Assembly (NCBI GenBank): GCA_000310025.1
Contig: FN649740.1
Coordinates: forward strand, 2,288,267-2,352,266
Reading direction: 5' to 3'
Length of the DNA: 64,000 nt
DNA from: Ectocarpus siliculosus
Lineage: Eukaryota > Sar > Phaeophyceae > Ectocarpales > Ectocarpaceae
Part shown: positions 10,563-20,959 of the stretch, in pieces
Numbering within the stretch: the first letter of the stretch is position 1
Layout: every line of letters starts with the position of its first letter
The notes under the pieces: model-generated
Told to the model about the DNA's origin: nothing
Databases searched by the model: none
What the model saw: the letters and a program-made list of their open reading frames with translations, nothing else
Made by a program: the position numbers and the translations under genes

Positions 10563-13500
10563 TTACTTGGGCAGCATAGACCTAGCCTGCTCGAAAACGA
10601 GCTCAGCCCGGTCGTGTTCCAGGCACGCACGCTCCGTCTCCAGCACCTGGGCAGGCGAAAGAGACGACATACACGCGGCGCAAGGTCGATCATCTTTTAA
10701 CCGCATCCAACAACAGCAGTGGTGGGCCTGGTTGTAGCGACCCCATGTTCAGCGACATTGCCCCTGTCAGAGCGATGACAAAATCGTTTGGCACTACTGC
10801 ACCCCGACTAATAGCCACTATACCGACAACAACGACCTGCCCTGAATAGGAAGCGCTACATTCCCTCCGGACACTGGGGGTATCGCAAATAAACCGGGTT
10901 TCTTCCCTGTAGTAGCGTTCGAGCCCCCCCCCCTCGGCTGATGAGTACCCCCCCCCCCTCCCCCACGGCTCGCGGCAGGGTATGAGACAAGCACAGGTGT
11001 TTGGGGGTGTTCGGCAGAGTACGGATCAACAGGGCCTCCGACGGGGGGGGCGGGGGGCGGGGGGCGGGGGGGGATTACGTAGATGATGACATGGACTTGA
11101 TGGACATGACGCGCGGGGCCCCTCTTGCCTCCTAGTGTCCGTCACTCGTTAATGATACAAGGTCTTTAGACAACCTTTCTCTGACGAAGGTGCTGCACGC
11201 AAACACGTTGGTTGGCATCCGCTCGGCAAAATGGGATCACAGCGGTGTCGCAATCAAAAACCGCAGCTGTTGCTGCCATGGAGATACTCGCCCCGCAAAC
11301 CATACCAGCCTCCATCCGCCCGCGACGCGTTTCCGTCAAAAGGAAAGCACCTGAGCCGGACCACAATCATAACCTCGGCATGCATACTAACGGTTGTTGT
11401 AATACTCAGCATGGTGTGTGCTTCGTCCCATCTAATCTCGCGCCAACCTACACGCCTTTCGGCGTACATGTTACTGAAGCAGCAGCCGGGCTCACACAGG
11501 AGCTTTTTCTATTTAGCAATTTGGTCTTAGTGCCCAATTTTTCCTCCTGCCGTGCTTGCTTGATGAGAAGGATTTTAGCCGTCCTTTATCCCTCATCGAT
11601 CACAAAAAGTGGGTGCACTCTCCAATGAATCGTTGCCCACTCCCCCGCGACCCTTTTTGTGCACTCCACAGAGAGAATCGAACCCACAACCTGCTATTGT
11701 GTGATTCCATTCCAGAAAGAGAACCGAGCTCACAACCTGCCAAAATGTGGTTTCACTTCAGAGAGAGAATCGAACCCACAATCTGCTGCTGAAGAAGATC
11801 CTACCCACTGGACCACCGTGGCGACCGGTCTGTGGGTTTCAACGACAAGAAAAAAAGTACACATGCATATGAGCATAATAAAGTTGCTATCATGGTATAA
11901 CTCAAAGAGGGATCTAACTCGACTTGATTTCTACAGCGGGGAGCGGACGTACTGCATGATGCTCGAGGGGGGACAACCAAAGAACTTACTGACATGAGAA
12001 AATAACAAGAATTTTCTTTGACAACAACAACAACAACAACACAACAAAACTGACCTGGTCGAGCTCATCAAAGCAGTGCAGCTTCGCCTCCAACCGTTGA
12101 ACTCTGCAAGCGGCCCGTGTGCAATACGATGCAAGTACAGTAGTTCCAAGGCGCAGGCAGCAAGCAACAACACACACGAACAGGGGCATGCCGCGAACGG
12201 CGTTTCTGAGGTGCGGTGTAATCGCCGCCGGTTGGCGGGGACGGGACGGTAAGGGCGACCGGAGCATTCTTGAACATGGCAGCAGACTGTCATCTACCTA
12301 GATCTCCGCCCCAAGAGACATCCTCCAAGGAAGGGAACCTGCAGCACTCTTGGACACGGCAGCAAAGCGTCGGTTGCATAGATGTCCTCCCCAAGAAACG
12401 TTCTCTTCCCGCCTTTTTTTCGTCTCCCAGAAAAACGAACACCCTTCTCTTCGTTTTCCGAGCAACCAACAACAACCGCAACAAAACATAACAGCACCAC
12501 TGCTGTGAAACGAGGCAGTCTCACCCTCAACGCGGATAGACCGCCCGGAAAAACACGAGCTCGTGTCGGGGAGACCTCTCACAATCGCCCCGAGATTTCC
12601 CACAAAAACAGAGTTAGGGGCCAAACAAACACACACACACACACACACACACCAGCTGGTCAGCCGGTTACGGCGGTCGATGCTAAAGATCACACCAGCT
12701 GTCGGGAAGTATGTATGCCCTCCTAGCCTTTTCGGGAACAACAGCGGTGACGCGTCCTTGTCTGAAACTTGTCTAAACACACTGGTAGTTTCTGCGGGCA
12801 TATTGTAGGTTGATTGATGTCTTTCCCGTGTGCATTACTGTTGACGTACTTCAGGCGTGCTAAATAGTGTTACGGAAGTTCCCCTCTTACGTAGCTAACC
12901 TTCCTCGCCACCGAAATCTCGCTTCATCTGGCGCACCACGTGGTAGCGTTTTGACCCCTCCCCTTTCTGGGCCATGAGACGACTAGATTGGGGATGACGT
13001 ATAAAGGCAGGCAAATATAAAATACTTGCAGGCCACGGAGAAGGCATTGTAGTCCCTTTTCCTGGCGTGGCCTTCATCGACTCCGAACACAATCATCACA
13101 TTATCCCCCCGGACAGATATTATTCAGTGATACAAAATGTTTTTGTGCAAGATTAAACGGGAGTTTCAGGAGGAAAATGAAAATAGGTACAGAAAGGACC
13201 GCACAACATTCGGAGCTCCCCCGACACAATACAAGTAGGACACCTCCCGACCAATATGGTGACATACCTGGCTTCGAGGAGGTCCGCGAGGAGCGCTTCT
13301 GTTCGCCGTTCCTCCTGCTCCGCCAAGCCGCGGGCCTGCAGCCCGGCCACCGAGAGCACCGCCGCCCGCGCGGCGGTCGCCAGCTCAAGCCCACCGGCGC
13401 TGCTGCTACCACTGGCACAGCCCCCAGCCGCTCGTGAACCCGGGGCACCAGCAGCAGCGACACGACCATCCTCTCCTGCCCCTGCCTCGCCGCCGTTCGC

Positions 13501-16500
13501 GGCGACGGGCGCCGTGTCCACTGCCGGTGGTTCTCCTGGGCGGCTTCTAGGTGCCGGCCCGGTTAAATCCTTCACGTCTGGCATCTCGACGTCACCGTCC
13601 TCCTCCCCTGGTCTGCTGCCGCTCCCTTCTACCGCCGCCGCTACCCCTGCTCTCTCTCCACCGCCGCTACCCCCGGTGGGCGGGAAACCCCTATCTCTGT
13701 CTTGGTTCGCGGTGGCGGCAGCGGCGACGGCGTCGGCAGCCTCCGCGGCGGCGGACATCGCCGCCTTGAGCACCTCCGGGTGGACGCTAGAGACAAGCGC
13801 CGACGCGAGCACCAGCGCGGGCACCTCTGGGCCCAAATAGTCGGGTCTCTGTTGCTGCTGGTTCAGTCGATCGTGCAAGCCTCCTTGATCGGGGGTGGTA
13901 CCTGCGTCCTTGCGTTCGCCACTTGCTGCACCAGCACTGTTGCCGTTGCTACTACAGCCGCCAGCGGTTGCGGCCTGCTGGCCAGCAGCAGCAGCGCCCC
14001 CCCCGCCGCCCGCCCCCCCCGTCGAGCCCGCCGCCTCCTCGACTGTAGCCCCTGTCCCAGCGGAAGCCGCCGCCGGCACGGCCACCGGAGGCTTCTCGTT
14101 GCCCTGGACCACATCTTCGACGGCCAGGCTGAGAAACCGCTGCATGCACTCCGCGGGGGTCCGCCCTCCCGCGACCTGGCGCGCCACGGCGTCCCACCGG
14201 TTCGGGTTCGCCACCGCCGCCTCCATCAGGAGAACCAGCTCCTCCCGGCGCCACTCCCTTTCGTCGACGCCGCCGCCGCCGCCGCCGGCCCCGGAGCCCA
14301 GGTCGGCCCGCTGCGGCGCCCGCCGCGCTCCCGCCTCCCCTCCCCCTTCTCCCCGCCCAAGCCCTCGTTCTGCGGTTGTCGTCGTTGGAGCAGCAGCACC
14401 AGCAGCAGAAGCGCCGCCCTGTCCGCCCGTCGTTGTTGCTGCTCGGCAGGGAGGGAGGAGCGGGTCCCGCGGACCGGGGTGTGTGTTTCCACAGGTGCGG
14501 GGCGGGGGGCGCTAGGGAGTAGGAAGCCGGGCGCTTACCGACGGTGCGGGTATTGAGGAGGCGGAAACGGTGGAGGAAGTCGTGTATCCTACAAAAAACG
14601 CAAACGGACGGGGGGGGGGGTGGGGGGTAGGGGGCGCAGGGGAGGTTGGGGCGGATGGACGAGTGCCACAACACCAAACGTAATGGGCGAGCTCCAGAAA
14701 AAAAGCGAGAACATGCACAAGCAAGGACACCACCTCACGCTTCGAGAAAAAAAAGTGGGCAAACAATCGCGAATCTGATGACCCCCTCCCCCTCCCAAAC
14801 AATGCTCCGTCCTCTCGAGGACGCGTGGAGAGGACGCGTGGTAAATAGTCTAACCGCTAAGGCATGCAAAACATAAGAGTACGCCCCCCCCCCCCCCTAC
14901 TCTTGCCAATCAAAGGAAGAGGAGTATTGCTGTAGNNNNNNNNNNNNNNNNNNNNNNNNNNNNNNNNNNNNNNNNNNNNNNNNNNNNNNNNNNNNNNNNN
15001 NNNNNNNNNNNNNNNNNNNNNNNNNNNNNNNNNNNTCCTTCTTTTGGGGGGGGGGGGGGGGGGGGGGGGGGTAAAAATTTTAACCGTTAAGGCAAGGAAA
15101 AAAAAGGAGTCCCCCCCCCCCCCCCCCCCCCCTCCCAAACAATCGGAATTCGTGCTTACACAAGCTATGAATGTTGGTGTGAAAACTAACCCCCGCAAAG
15201 AGACGTCGCACACAATTTTCGTGCTGGTGGATGTCTACTTGATGTCGTTCGTACGTGTATGGGGTTCGACCCAACAACCCGTGCACCGCGCACGCATCCA
15301 CGCGGTTGGCACGAGTCAATCGCGAGCAAAGAGCACATCGTCGCCCAGGACAGGTTTGCCCCCCATCTCCGGCTTTGCGACTATGCTGTGCCCACCACGC
15401 ACCGTAAGATGGAGCAAGCATCACCGGCCAGCTTTCGCCGGCACTCCGTCCCCATCAGAAACGCCTGCCCATCCGGGTCGACCTCCAGCATGCGTTGGTA
15501 CGACCGCACCATGTAGTTCCGAGACTGCATGTACATCTGTGTAAGGAGCGCGTTGCGGATAGAAAGTTTTCAGCATCAGCAGCGCGAGGCGGCAGTGTGT
15601 GTTGGGTCACGCACAAACATCACGTAGCGGAAACGGGAAAATGCGTTAACACACGCATGCAGTGACTTTGTCCCACAAACCCCAGGCCATCGAACAACCG
15701 ACACAAGTGAGACAAGGCCGGTCGGCCCGTCGACACCCTCTCGAATAATGAGGCGCTACACACCGCCGCGCCAATGTACCAACCACTCGCGTCTCCCCTT
15801 CACAAAAAAAAGAGAAAAAAAACGTCGTAGCAACGTAGTACAGCAGTACCGACAAGAACACGAGCACTCTCTCGGGAGCCCATTCTTCCCCCCTCTGTCC
15901 TGTCCTGCGTTACACTCGTGAGGCCGACCCGGCTGCTCACCTCCGGCGTCTTGGACGCACTCCGGCCGGTGAAAAATTCCGGGAGCATCCTCATCTCCAA
16001 GCCGCTCACGGCCTCAAAGTCAAAGAACGTCCGGGCCACCGGCAGCGCGTGGTCCGGACACGGGCTGGTGGTGCGTTTCTCTTCTCCCGCCCCTTCCTCC
16101 GCGCCCTTCCCCTTTCCCTTGTCTTCTCCCTCCGCAGCCTGCCTCTTGGTCTCCTTCCCAGCTTCGGGTCCCGGCCTCGCTCCTTCGCTGCTGCGCGCCT
16201 GGACCGCTGTTTTTCTGTCGCTGGTGGAGGAAGGCGATTCTCCTGCTCCCGCTGAAGGAGACGAAGAGGAGGAAGAAGAAGGCAGATCGACCGCGGACGT
16301 TTTCGGCAGGGGCGGCGGCATGGCACCGGCAGCCTTGGATGGCGACGACGATGCCGCACCCGCTGCCGCCACGCCGTTCGGCTTTGTAGATCCACCCTCG
16401 GCCCCGACCCCCTCACCCCCTCCTGATGATTCCCCGGCGGCACCACCGCTGCCGCCGGCTTTCGGGGGGGGATCTTCTTTGCCTTGTCCATCGCCCTTGC

Positions 16501-16607
16501 TTCCCGCTATCTGCGGCTCGCTGCCGCCTGCTGATGCCCCTTCTTTTCCCGTTTCCCCCAGCCCGCTCTTCTCCTCGCCTTCGGCCTTGCCGCCGCCGTT
16601 CGGTCGC

Positions 16608-16641
<34 letters not shown>

Positions 16642-17980
16642 CGGCCGGTGTCACACCGTTCTCGGGCACTCCATCGACCCCCGCCGCTGCCGCCGCCGCC
16701 GCTGCCGCTGCCGGCGGGGAAGGGCTGCTCTCGGTTCTCCTGACACGCTTTATCTCCTGGGTGGCCAGGTCTTGCGACACGACCTCGCCCACCTTCGGGT
16801 CCTCCAGTGGCTTGGGCGTGTCCGGGCCTGGCCGCCGCGAGTCCCGCTCGCTTTCTTGAGCCCCGGCGCCGCCGGCCTCAATCACCATGCTAGCGTCGCT
16901 CTCTCCTGGTGCGGACGGCAAAAATTGATCGTGCGGCAAGTCGGGTAAGGAGAGGCTTACATGCACGATACAGCCTTAGCGAGAACGATAAAAGAACCGA
17001 TGAATAGGTTTTAGTGCAGGCGTTCTAGTGCAACATTAACATTTACAAACTTGCGCGACGAATGTACACTTTGACATCCCAGCCTCTCAGTCGCAGGAGA
17101 GAGCGCCCATACCCCACCCTCCCGAAGGCTCATCTCTGTGCTATTGTACGTCTTAAAGCCGAAATATTCCTGAAGACACACCTGAGGCCTTCTCAACTGC
17201 CCCTGCGCTAGGGTCTTCTTCTGGCCCGTCTTCTCGACGGCGTTTCTTTGATTGGGCAGGGGTAGCGGCAGGTGGGTCGTCAATTTCCATCTCCGTTCCT
17301 GGCGCGGTCGTTCCTGCAGTCGCTTCTTTAGGGTCCTCAGTCGCTTCTTTCGATCCTTCAGTCGCTTCTTTCGACCCCTCCGTCGCTTCTTTTGGTCCCT
17401 CCGTCGCTTCTTTCGATCCCTCGGCCCCTTCTTTCGGTCCCTCGGCGCCTTCTTTCGGTCCCTCAGTCGCCTCTTTCGGTTCCTCCATCCCTGTGGATCC
17501 CCCACTCGCTTCTTTCGGTCCCTCAGACGCTTGTTTGGATCCCTCCGTCGCTTCTTTCAATCCCTCGGCACCTTCTTTCGATCCCTCCGTCGCTTCTTGC
17601 GGTCCCTCGGTAGCTTCCGTCGATCCCTCAGCCGCATCTTGCGGTCCCTCAGTTGCTTCTTTCGGTCCCTCCATCACTTCTTTCGATCCTTCAGCCGCAT
17701 CTTTCGATCCCTCAGTCGCATCTTTCGATCCCTCAGCCGCATCTTTCGATCCCTCAGTCGCATCTTTCGATCCCTCAGCCGCATCTTTCGGTTCCTCAGT
17801 CGCATCTTTCGGTTCCTCAGCCGCATCTTTCGGTTCCTCAGTCGCTTCTTTCGATCCCGCAGCCGCATCTTTCGGTTCCTCAGTCGCTTTATTCGGTTCC
17901 TCCGTCGCTTCTTTCGGTCCCGCTGCCGCTTCTTTCGGCCCGGCCGTCAATTTTTCTGCCTTCTGGTTTGAGCGCGACAT
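10563..17980 (-). CDS. SWI3: SWI3/SMARCC-type SWI/SNF chromatin-remodelling subunit
   Basis: Seven minus-strand exons join in frame to about 1083 residues: 17980-17182, 16905-15941, 15536-15403, 14588-14539, 14438-13268, 12103-12055 and 10646-10563. All introns are GT-AG, with phases that match at every junction. Residues 1-266 are mostly a heptapeptide array. A complete SWIRM domain (about 550-650) spans exons 2-4, with LPEFFTGRSASKTPE, CRRKLAGDACSILR and IHDFLHRFRLLN. A SANT domain (about 710-757) starts EWRREELVLLMEA and includes NRWDAVARQVAG. The C-terminal helix runs LAEQEERRTEALLADL, then RLEAKLHCFDELDQ, then LETERACLEHDRAEL, as in SMARCC/SWI3. The family forms the dimeric core of SWI/SNF in the nucleus. 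The intron between exons 3 and 4 contains a 100-N gap. The exon 5 acceptor could lie three bases away. The start at 17980 is chosen because the repeat array begins there, but the frame stays open to about 18244. Confidence 0.85.
11043..11073 (+). other. G-quadruplex-type G tract inside SWI3-like intron
   Basis: Four G runs of 6-9 residues are separated by single C bases, a strong G4 consensus on the plus strand. The host gene is on the minus strand, so its pre-mRNA would be C-rich here. It lies in the last intron (10647-12054). C homopolymers occur about 100 bp away at 10925-10970. Confidence 0.75.
11660..11830 (-). repeat. tRNA-derived SINE-like segment
   Basis: Read on the minus strand, the block has an A-box-like TGGTCCAGTGGGTAGG near 11810 and a B-box-like GGTTCGATTCT near 11775. 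The spacing is right for an internal RNA polymerase III promoter. GGGTTCGATTCTCTCT recurs near 11680, and a degraded third form lies near 11725. The flanks do not pair as a tRNA acceptor stem, so this is a tRNA-like repeat head rather than a functional tRNA. It lies within the last intron of the SWI3-like gene. Confidence 0.55.
12629..12651 (+). repeat. (CA)n microsatellite
   Basis: A run of about eleven CA/AC dinucleotides lies in the intron between exons 5 and 6 of the SWI3-like gene. Confidence 0.9.
14781..15150. repeat. Repeat copies flanking the assembly gap
   Basis: On the left are CTCCCAAACAAT (about 14795), CTAACCGCTAAGGCA (about 14850) and a C-run. On the right are TTAACCGTTAAGGCA (about 15080), a C-run and CTCCCAAACAAT (about 15134). 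The CTAACCGCTAAGGC element resembles the reverse complement of a tRNA D-arm (TTAGCGGTTAG). The arrangement suggests at least two units of a repeat collapsed at the gap. Confidence 0.6.
14936..15035. other. Assembly gap (100 N)
   Basis: Exactly 100 unknown bases, the conventional size for a gap of unknown length. It falls inside the intron between exons 3 and 4 of the SWI3-like gene. Both sides carry long C or G homopolymers and related repeat sequence, so it is probably a repeat that could not be assembled. Confidence 0.95.
17182..17950 (-). repeat. 21-bp coding minisatellite (heptapeptide array)
   Basis: Exon 1 of the SWI3-like gene is built from about 35 tandem 21-bp units, encoding variants of K-(E/D)-A-(A/T)-E-(E/G)-(P/S). 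Examples are EATEGSK and DAAEGSK. Higher-order 42-bp pairs are visible near 17690-17800 (alternating DATEGSK and DAAEGSK). The unit has no stop in several frames, so long antisense frames overlap it. They are by-products of the repeat. Confidence 0.9.
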
Positions 17981-20170
17981 CAGTCCGAACGTGTGGGCGG
18001 GGGGGAATCGCGGTTGTGTTACCATCACACGTGAAGAACACCGAACTCGCCAATTGTCGCGACAATCTTGCAAACGAGACGAATGGACTGTAAAATCGTC
18101 CAAAGGTGCACGGACCACTTCAGGTCGTGAACGATGCCCCCCGTACACACAAGCCCGACGACTACTGACAGAAATCGTGGGCGCCGGGGGTGGGGGATTA
18201 AACCGTGTGCAGACGGACGGGAAGACACTGTCCCTCGCACGCACACGAAAACAGAAAAACAGCGTGCTTTACCAAGCTCAGCAGTTGTAATTTGGTGCGG
18301 CGTCCTTGGCGGCAGCCCAGGTTCTTGCCAGAAGATATGCTCGTAGGGTGTCTGAAATTTGCTTGTGGTGGCACAACGGTAACCGCCACCTCTCGGCAGG
18401 AGTTTGAGAAGAACGGTAATGCCTGACTAGTCTCAAAGTCCATCGCAAGCACACGCATACACGCTCCCAGATCATGACCAATAGAAGCGTGTTGTGTTTT
18501 CAACCGCACTGAGACTGACGTCTTCTCATTGGTCACCGGTTAGCGGTCGATGCTAATATCAAAACACACACCCACACAGACAACATGGATAGATAGATGG
18601 ATAGGTAGAGAGAGAGATAGACAGATAGAGAAAGAGAGAGAACAAGCAAGAAGCGCAGGGACGGACATACTACAGGCAAGCCCCAATGGAGCAGAGGGAG
18701 GTCCGACAGAGAGCGGCCCACTCGTGGTGGTGTTGAGTTTTCTCTCGCTGTACTTCGAATCGGGAGGCCGGGCCATGCCACCCAAACACTCCTATGCACC
18801 ATTCCCCCTGCCAGAGGACTCCAATGAGTACATTGAGAGCGATTTTGCGTTCTTCATCTCGCCGTAACACAACACATATTTTCGTTGGCCATCCGGTTGG
18901 CGCGGTCGACGACATATAACGAAGCACAGACCAATTGGGGCCGGCGGACTCGAACGACACGATTTAGAGGTTGCTTGCCCCGCTCTAAGATTGATGTCTA
19001 ATTGTTGGCCAGCCTGCTGAACCCTAAACTTTGTCAAACCAAAGAAACATGCCTGGTGTCGATCGACGCCGCACCGATGCCTCATCCACTTCGCAAATGT
19101 CATACTATTTCCGAGGCAGGCAAAATGGGGCGTTTTTGACTCAGAGAAACCCCCCAAGCACAAGAACACACAGCAGTATCTGCAGCGACCAGATAGGCCG
19201 CCCAGTCGTCACGTTGGAAACCTCGAAAACGGCTCGAAAGGGGGTGAGTACTTGTATCGGTGAATATCCTTCTCGTTCTTTTTCAGAAAACATATGCATA
19301 GTACTTGGGCTGGCTTTATTCACAGAAGCCGAGGGGATGTGTTGAGAATTCTTTCAAAATGAATATTTTCTCCGTTCTGCATTGTAGCAGAATATTTAGC
19401 ACAAAAAGCGCGTGCACACGGAGGGCAGAATTGGTGAGCTCTTCTTACAAAGAAAAAGGGGGGTGGGGTCGCCGTTCTGCTGCTGTGGTGTGTAACCGGG
19501 ATATAGCCGGTGAGTCAGGTGTATGTGCAAGACCGTTATTTGAAAAAACGTGGCAAATGGAATCAACGGGAAAACATATCATGCACAAGTACGACTACAC
19601 AAACAAATCAGCAAAGCCGTTTTTCTGTGTGAAAAGTCCATCAGTGCTCTCGGTAAATGCTACTGCTGATGGCGCGTGTGTGCAGTTGTCACGTGTAGAT
19701 GTCATGTCACGTATGAAACAGACTTGTGTACATATGTATTGTAGGCGAGAGGAACAGAGGAAGCGACGCCAACAGCAGCAGCAGCAGCGTGTTTGCAGCA
19801 CGCTTGGTGGCATCCGTGCACGCGTGATAACCACACTGCAGAGGCAAGCCGTGTACAGCAGTAGCGCGGGCAGCCAGCCCCCGCGTTGTAGCTTCGCTCA
19901 GCTGGCGCGGCCAAGCCTGCACAGCAGCAGTGCAGGCGCAGGCTGCGGAGGCGCCGTGGTGGTTCATGGTCGCGCCGTGAGCAAGAGCGAGACGATGTCG
20001 CTCGGGGAGAGCAACGTCCTCAGGCAGAGAGACGCCTGCTGTAAGATGAAGAGACCAGGGGGTTAAGCGCTGGGAATGAAACTGCCACTAATTCACCGCG
20101 AACGTCGCTCCTTACGGTTCACCAAGCGTTTGCCAGGTTACGCACAAAACCAGAGGCTTCATCCGATAGA
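17981..20170. other. Upstream region of SWI3-like gene, no supported gene
   Basis: This holds the presumed promoter of the minus-strand SWI3-like gene. A GATA/GAGA-rich stretch lies at about 18590-18650. A plus-strand frame open from 19305 to 20066 contains a short poly-Gln run but no recognisable domain, start context or splice logic, so I do not call it. Near 18950-19020 the minus strand has a B-box-like GTTCGAGTCCG, possibly another tRNA-derived repeat. Confidence 0.4.
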
Positions 20171-20380
20171 CCACTACGGCAGCGGGGTTATGGGAGAGCG
20201 GCCCACTGATTGTACAAGTATCTGTGTGCACCCAGCACTGCTGTGTGTTCCTTTGAGCGTATGTATGCACACAACGAACGGTCCGTCTGATGAATGTTCG
20301 AAACACAAAGCAGAGGTATTGTTGCGCTCTGCGAGATGTAGGCCAGGACAACGACACTGCTCAAGAACTCCGCGACTTAC

Positions 20381-20756
20381 CTCCTCGTTTGAACCGCCCT
20401 TCTCCTGCCCCCTGTCATCATCGTCTCCGCCATGGCGCCGTTGTTGTTGTTGTCCTCCCTGCTGCCCCTCTTCTTCAGACATGGGGTCCCTGGTGGGGCT
20501 ATTCATCTCGGAGTCCGTTGGCAAAGAGCTCCCTTGCTTGTCGTCGTTGCAGCCTGCTTCCGCTGGATAGGTGGCGCTGTCGGTGGTGTTGGCGGCGGCA
20601 GCAGCATCGGTTAGCGCTGTCGCCGCGACCCCCACTTCTGGCATCGCTCCAGATGTGGTGTGCGTAATCGCGCGCCAGATGTTGGAAAAAATCGTAGCTC
20701 TCTGTTTTGTTGTGCGCGGTTCCCCGTCTCCACTCAACACGACTCTAACCTCTGCC
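20381..20756 (-). CDS. Possible exon of unknown protein
   Basis: A minus-strand frame runs through a short motif TIFSNIWRAI. It continues into an Ala/Thr-rich and then a Gln/Gly/Asp/Glu-rich acidic stretch. It meets a good donor (GAGGAG followed by GTAAGT) at about 20381. An acceptor-like CAG lies near 20757. A short Met-initiated charged frame just upstream (about 20905 down to 20734) could belong to the same gene, but the join is not convincing. No family is recognised. It may be a low-complexity exon or chance. Confidence 0.3.
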
Positions 20757-20959
20757 CTGACGCCCTCTTCCTTCTTTCGCTACGCGTGAGCACGCTCGTC
20801 CTCGCATAAACTGCTGTTGCGATATCCTTTTGCCGCCTGATGACTTGCTCGGTCTCTGGGGCCCCCTGCTCTCTCCTGTGCTCCGCCTCTTCTTGCGGTC
20901 GCGCCATCCCCAAAACGCCTCCGAGGGAAACATAACCCCCCGCAACCGAAGATGAGCTC

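Noticed and set aside
11760-11830. Functional tRNA gene on the minus strand
   Set aside because: A and B boxes are present but no acceptor stem pairs and no clear anticodon arm forms.
13256-14556. Long plus-strand reading frames (200-280 codons) across 13.2-14.6 kb
   Set aside because: They are antisense to the GC-rich SANT exon of the minus-strand SWI3-like gene, which has the recognisable domain.
15918-16859. Plus-strand frame of over 300 codons rich in Ser/Pro/Phe
   Set aside because: Antisense to exon 2 of the SWI3-like gene. The minus strand carries the SWIRM start and in-phase splice sites.
17252-18290. Plus-strand frames with repeated Phe/Arg/Ser or Pro/Ser units
   Set aside because: By-products of the 21-bp minisatellite, which lacks stops in several frames. 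The minus-strand frame links to SWIRM exons.
19305-20066. 253-codon plus-strand frame with a poly-Gln run
   Set aside because: No domain, odd composition and no supporting splice sites. The length is within what repeat-rich GC sequence gives by chance.
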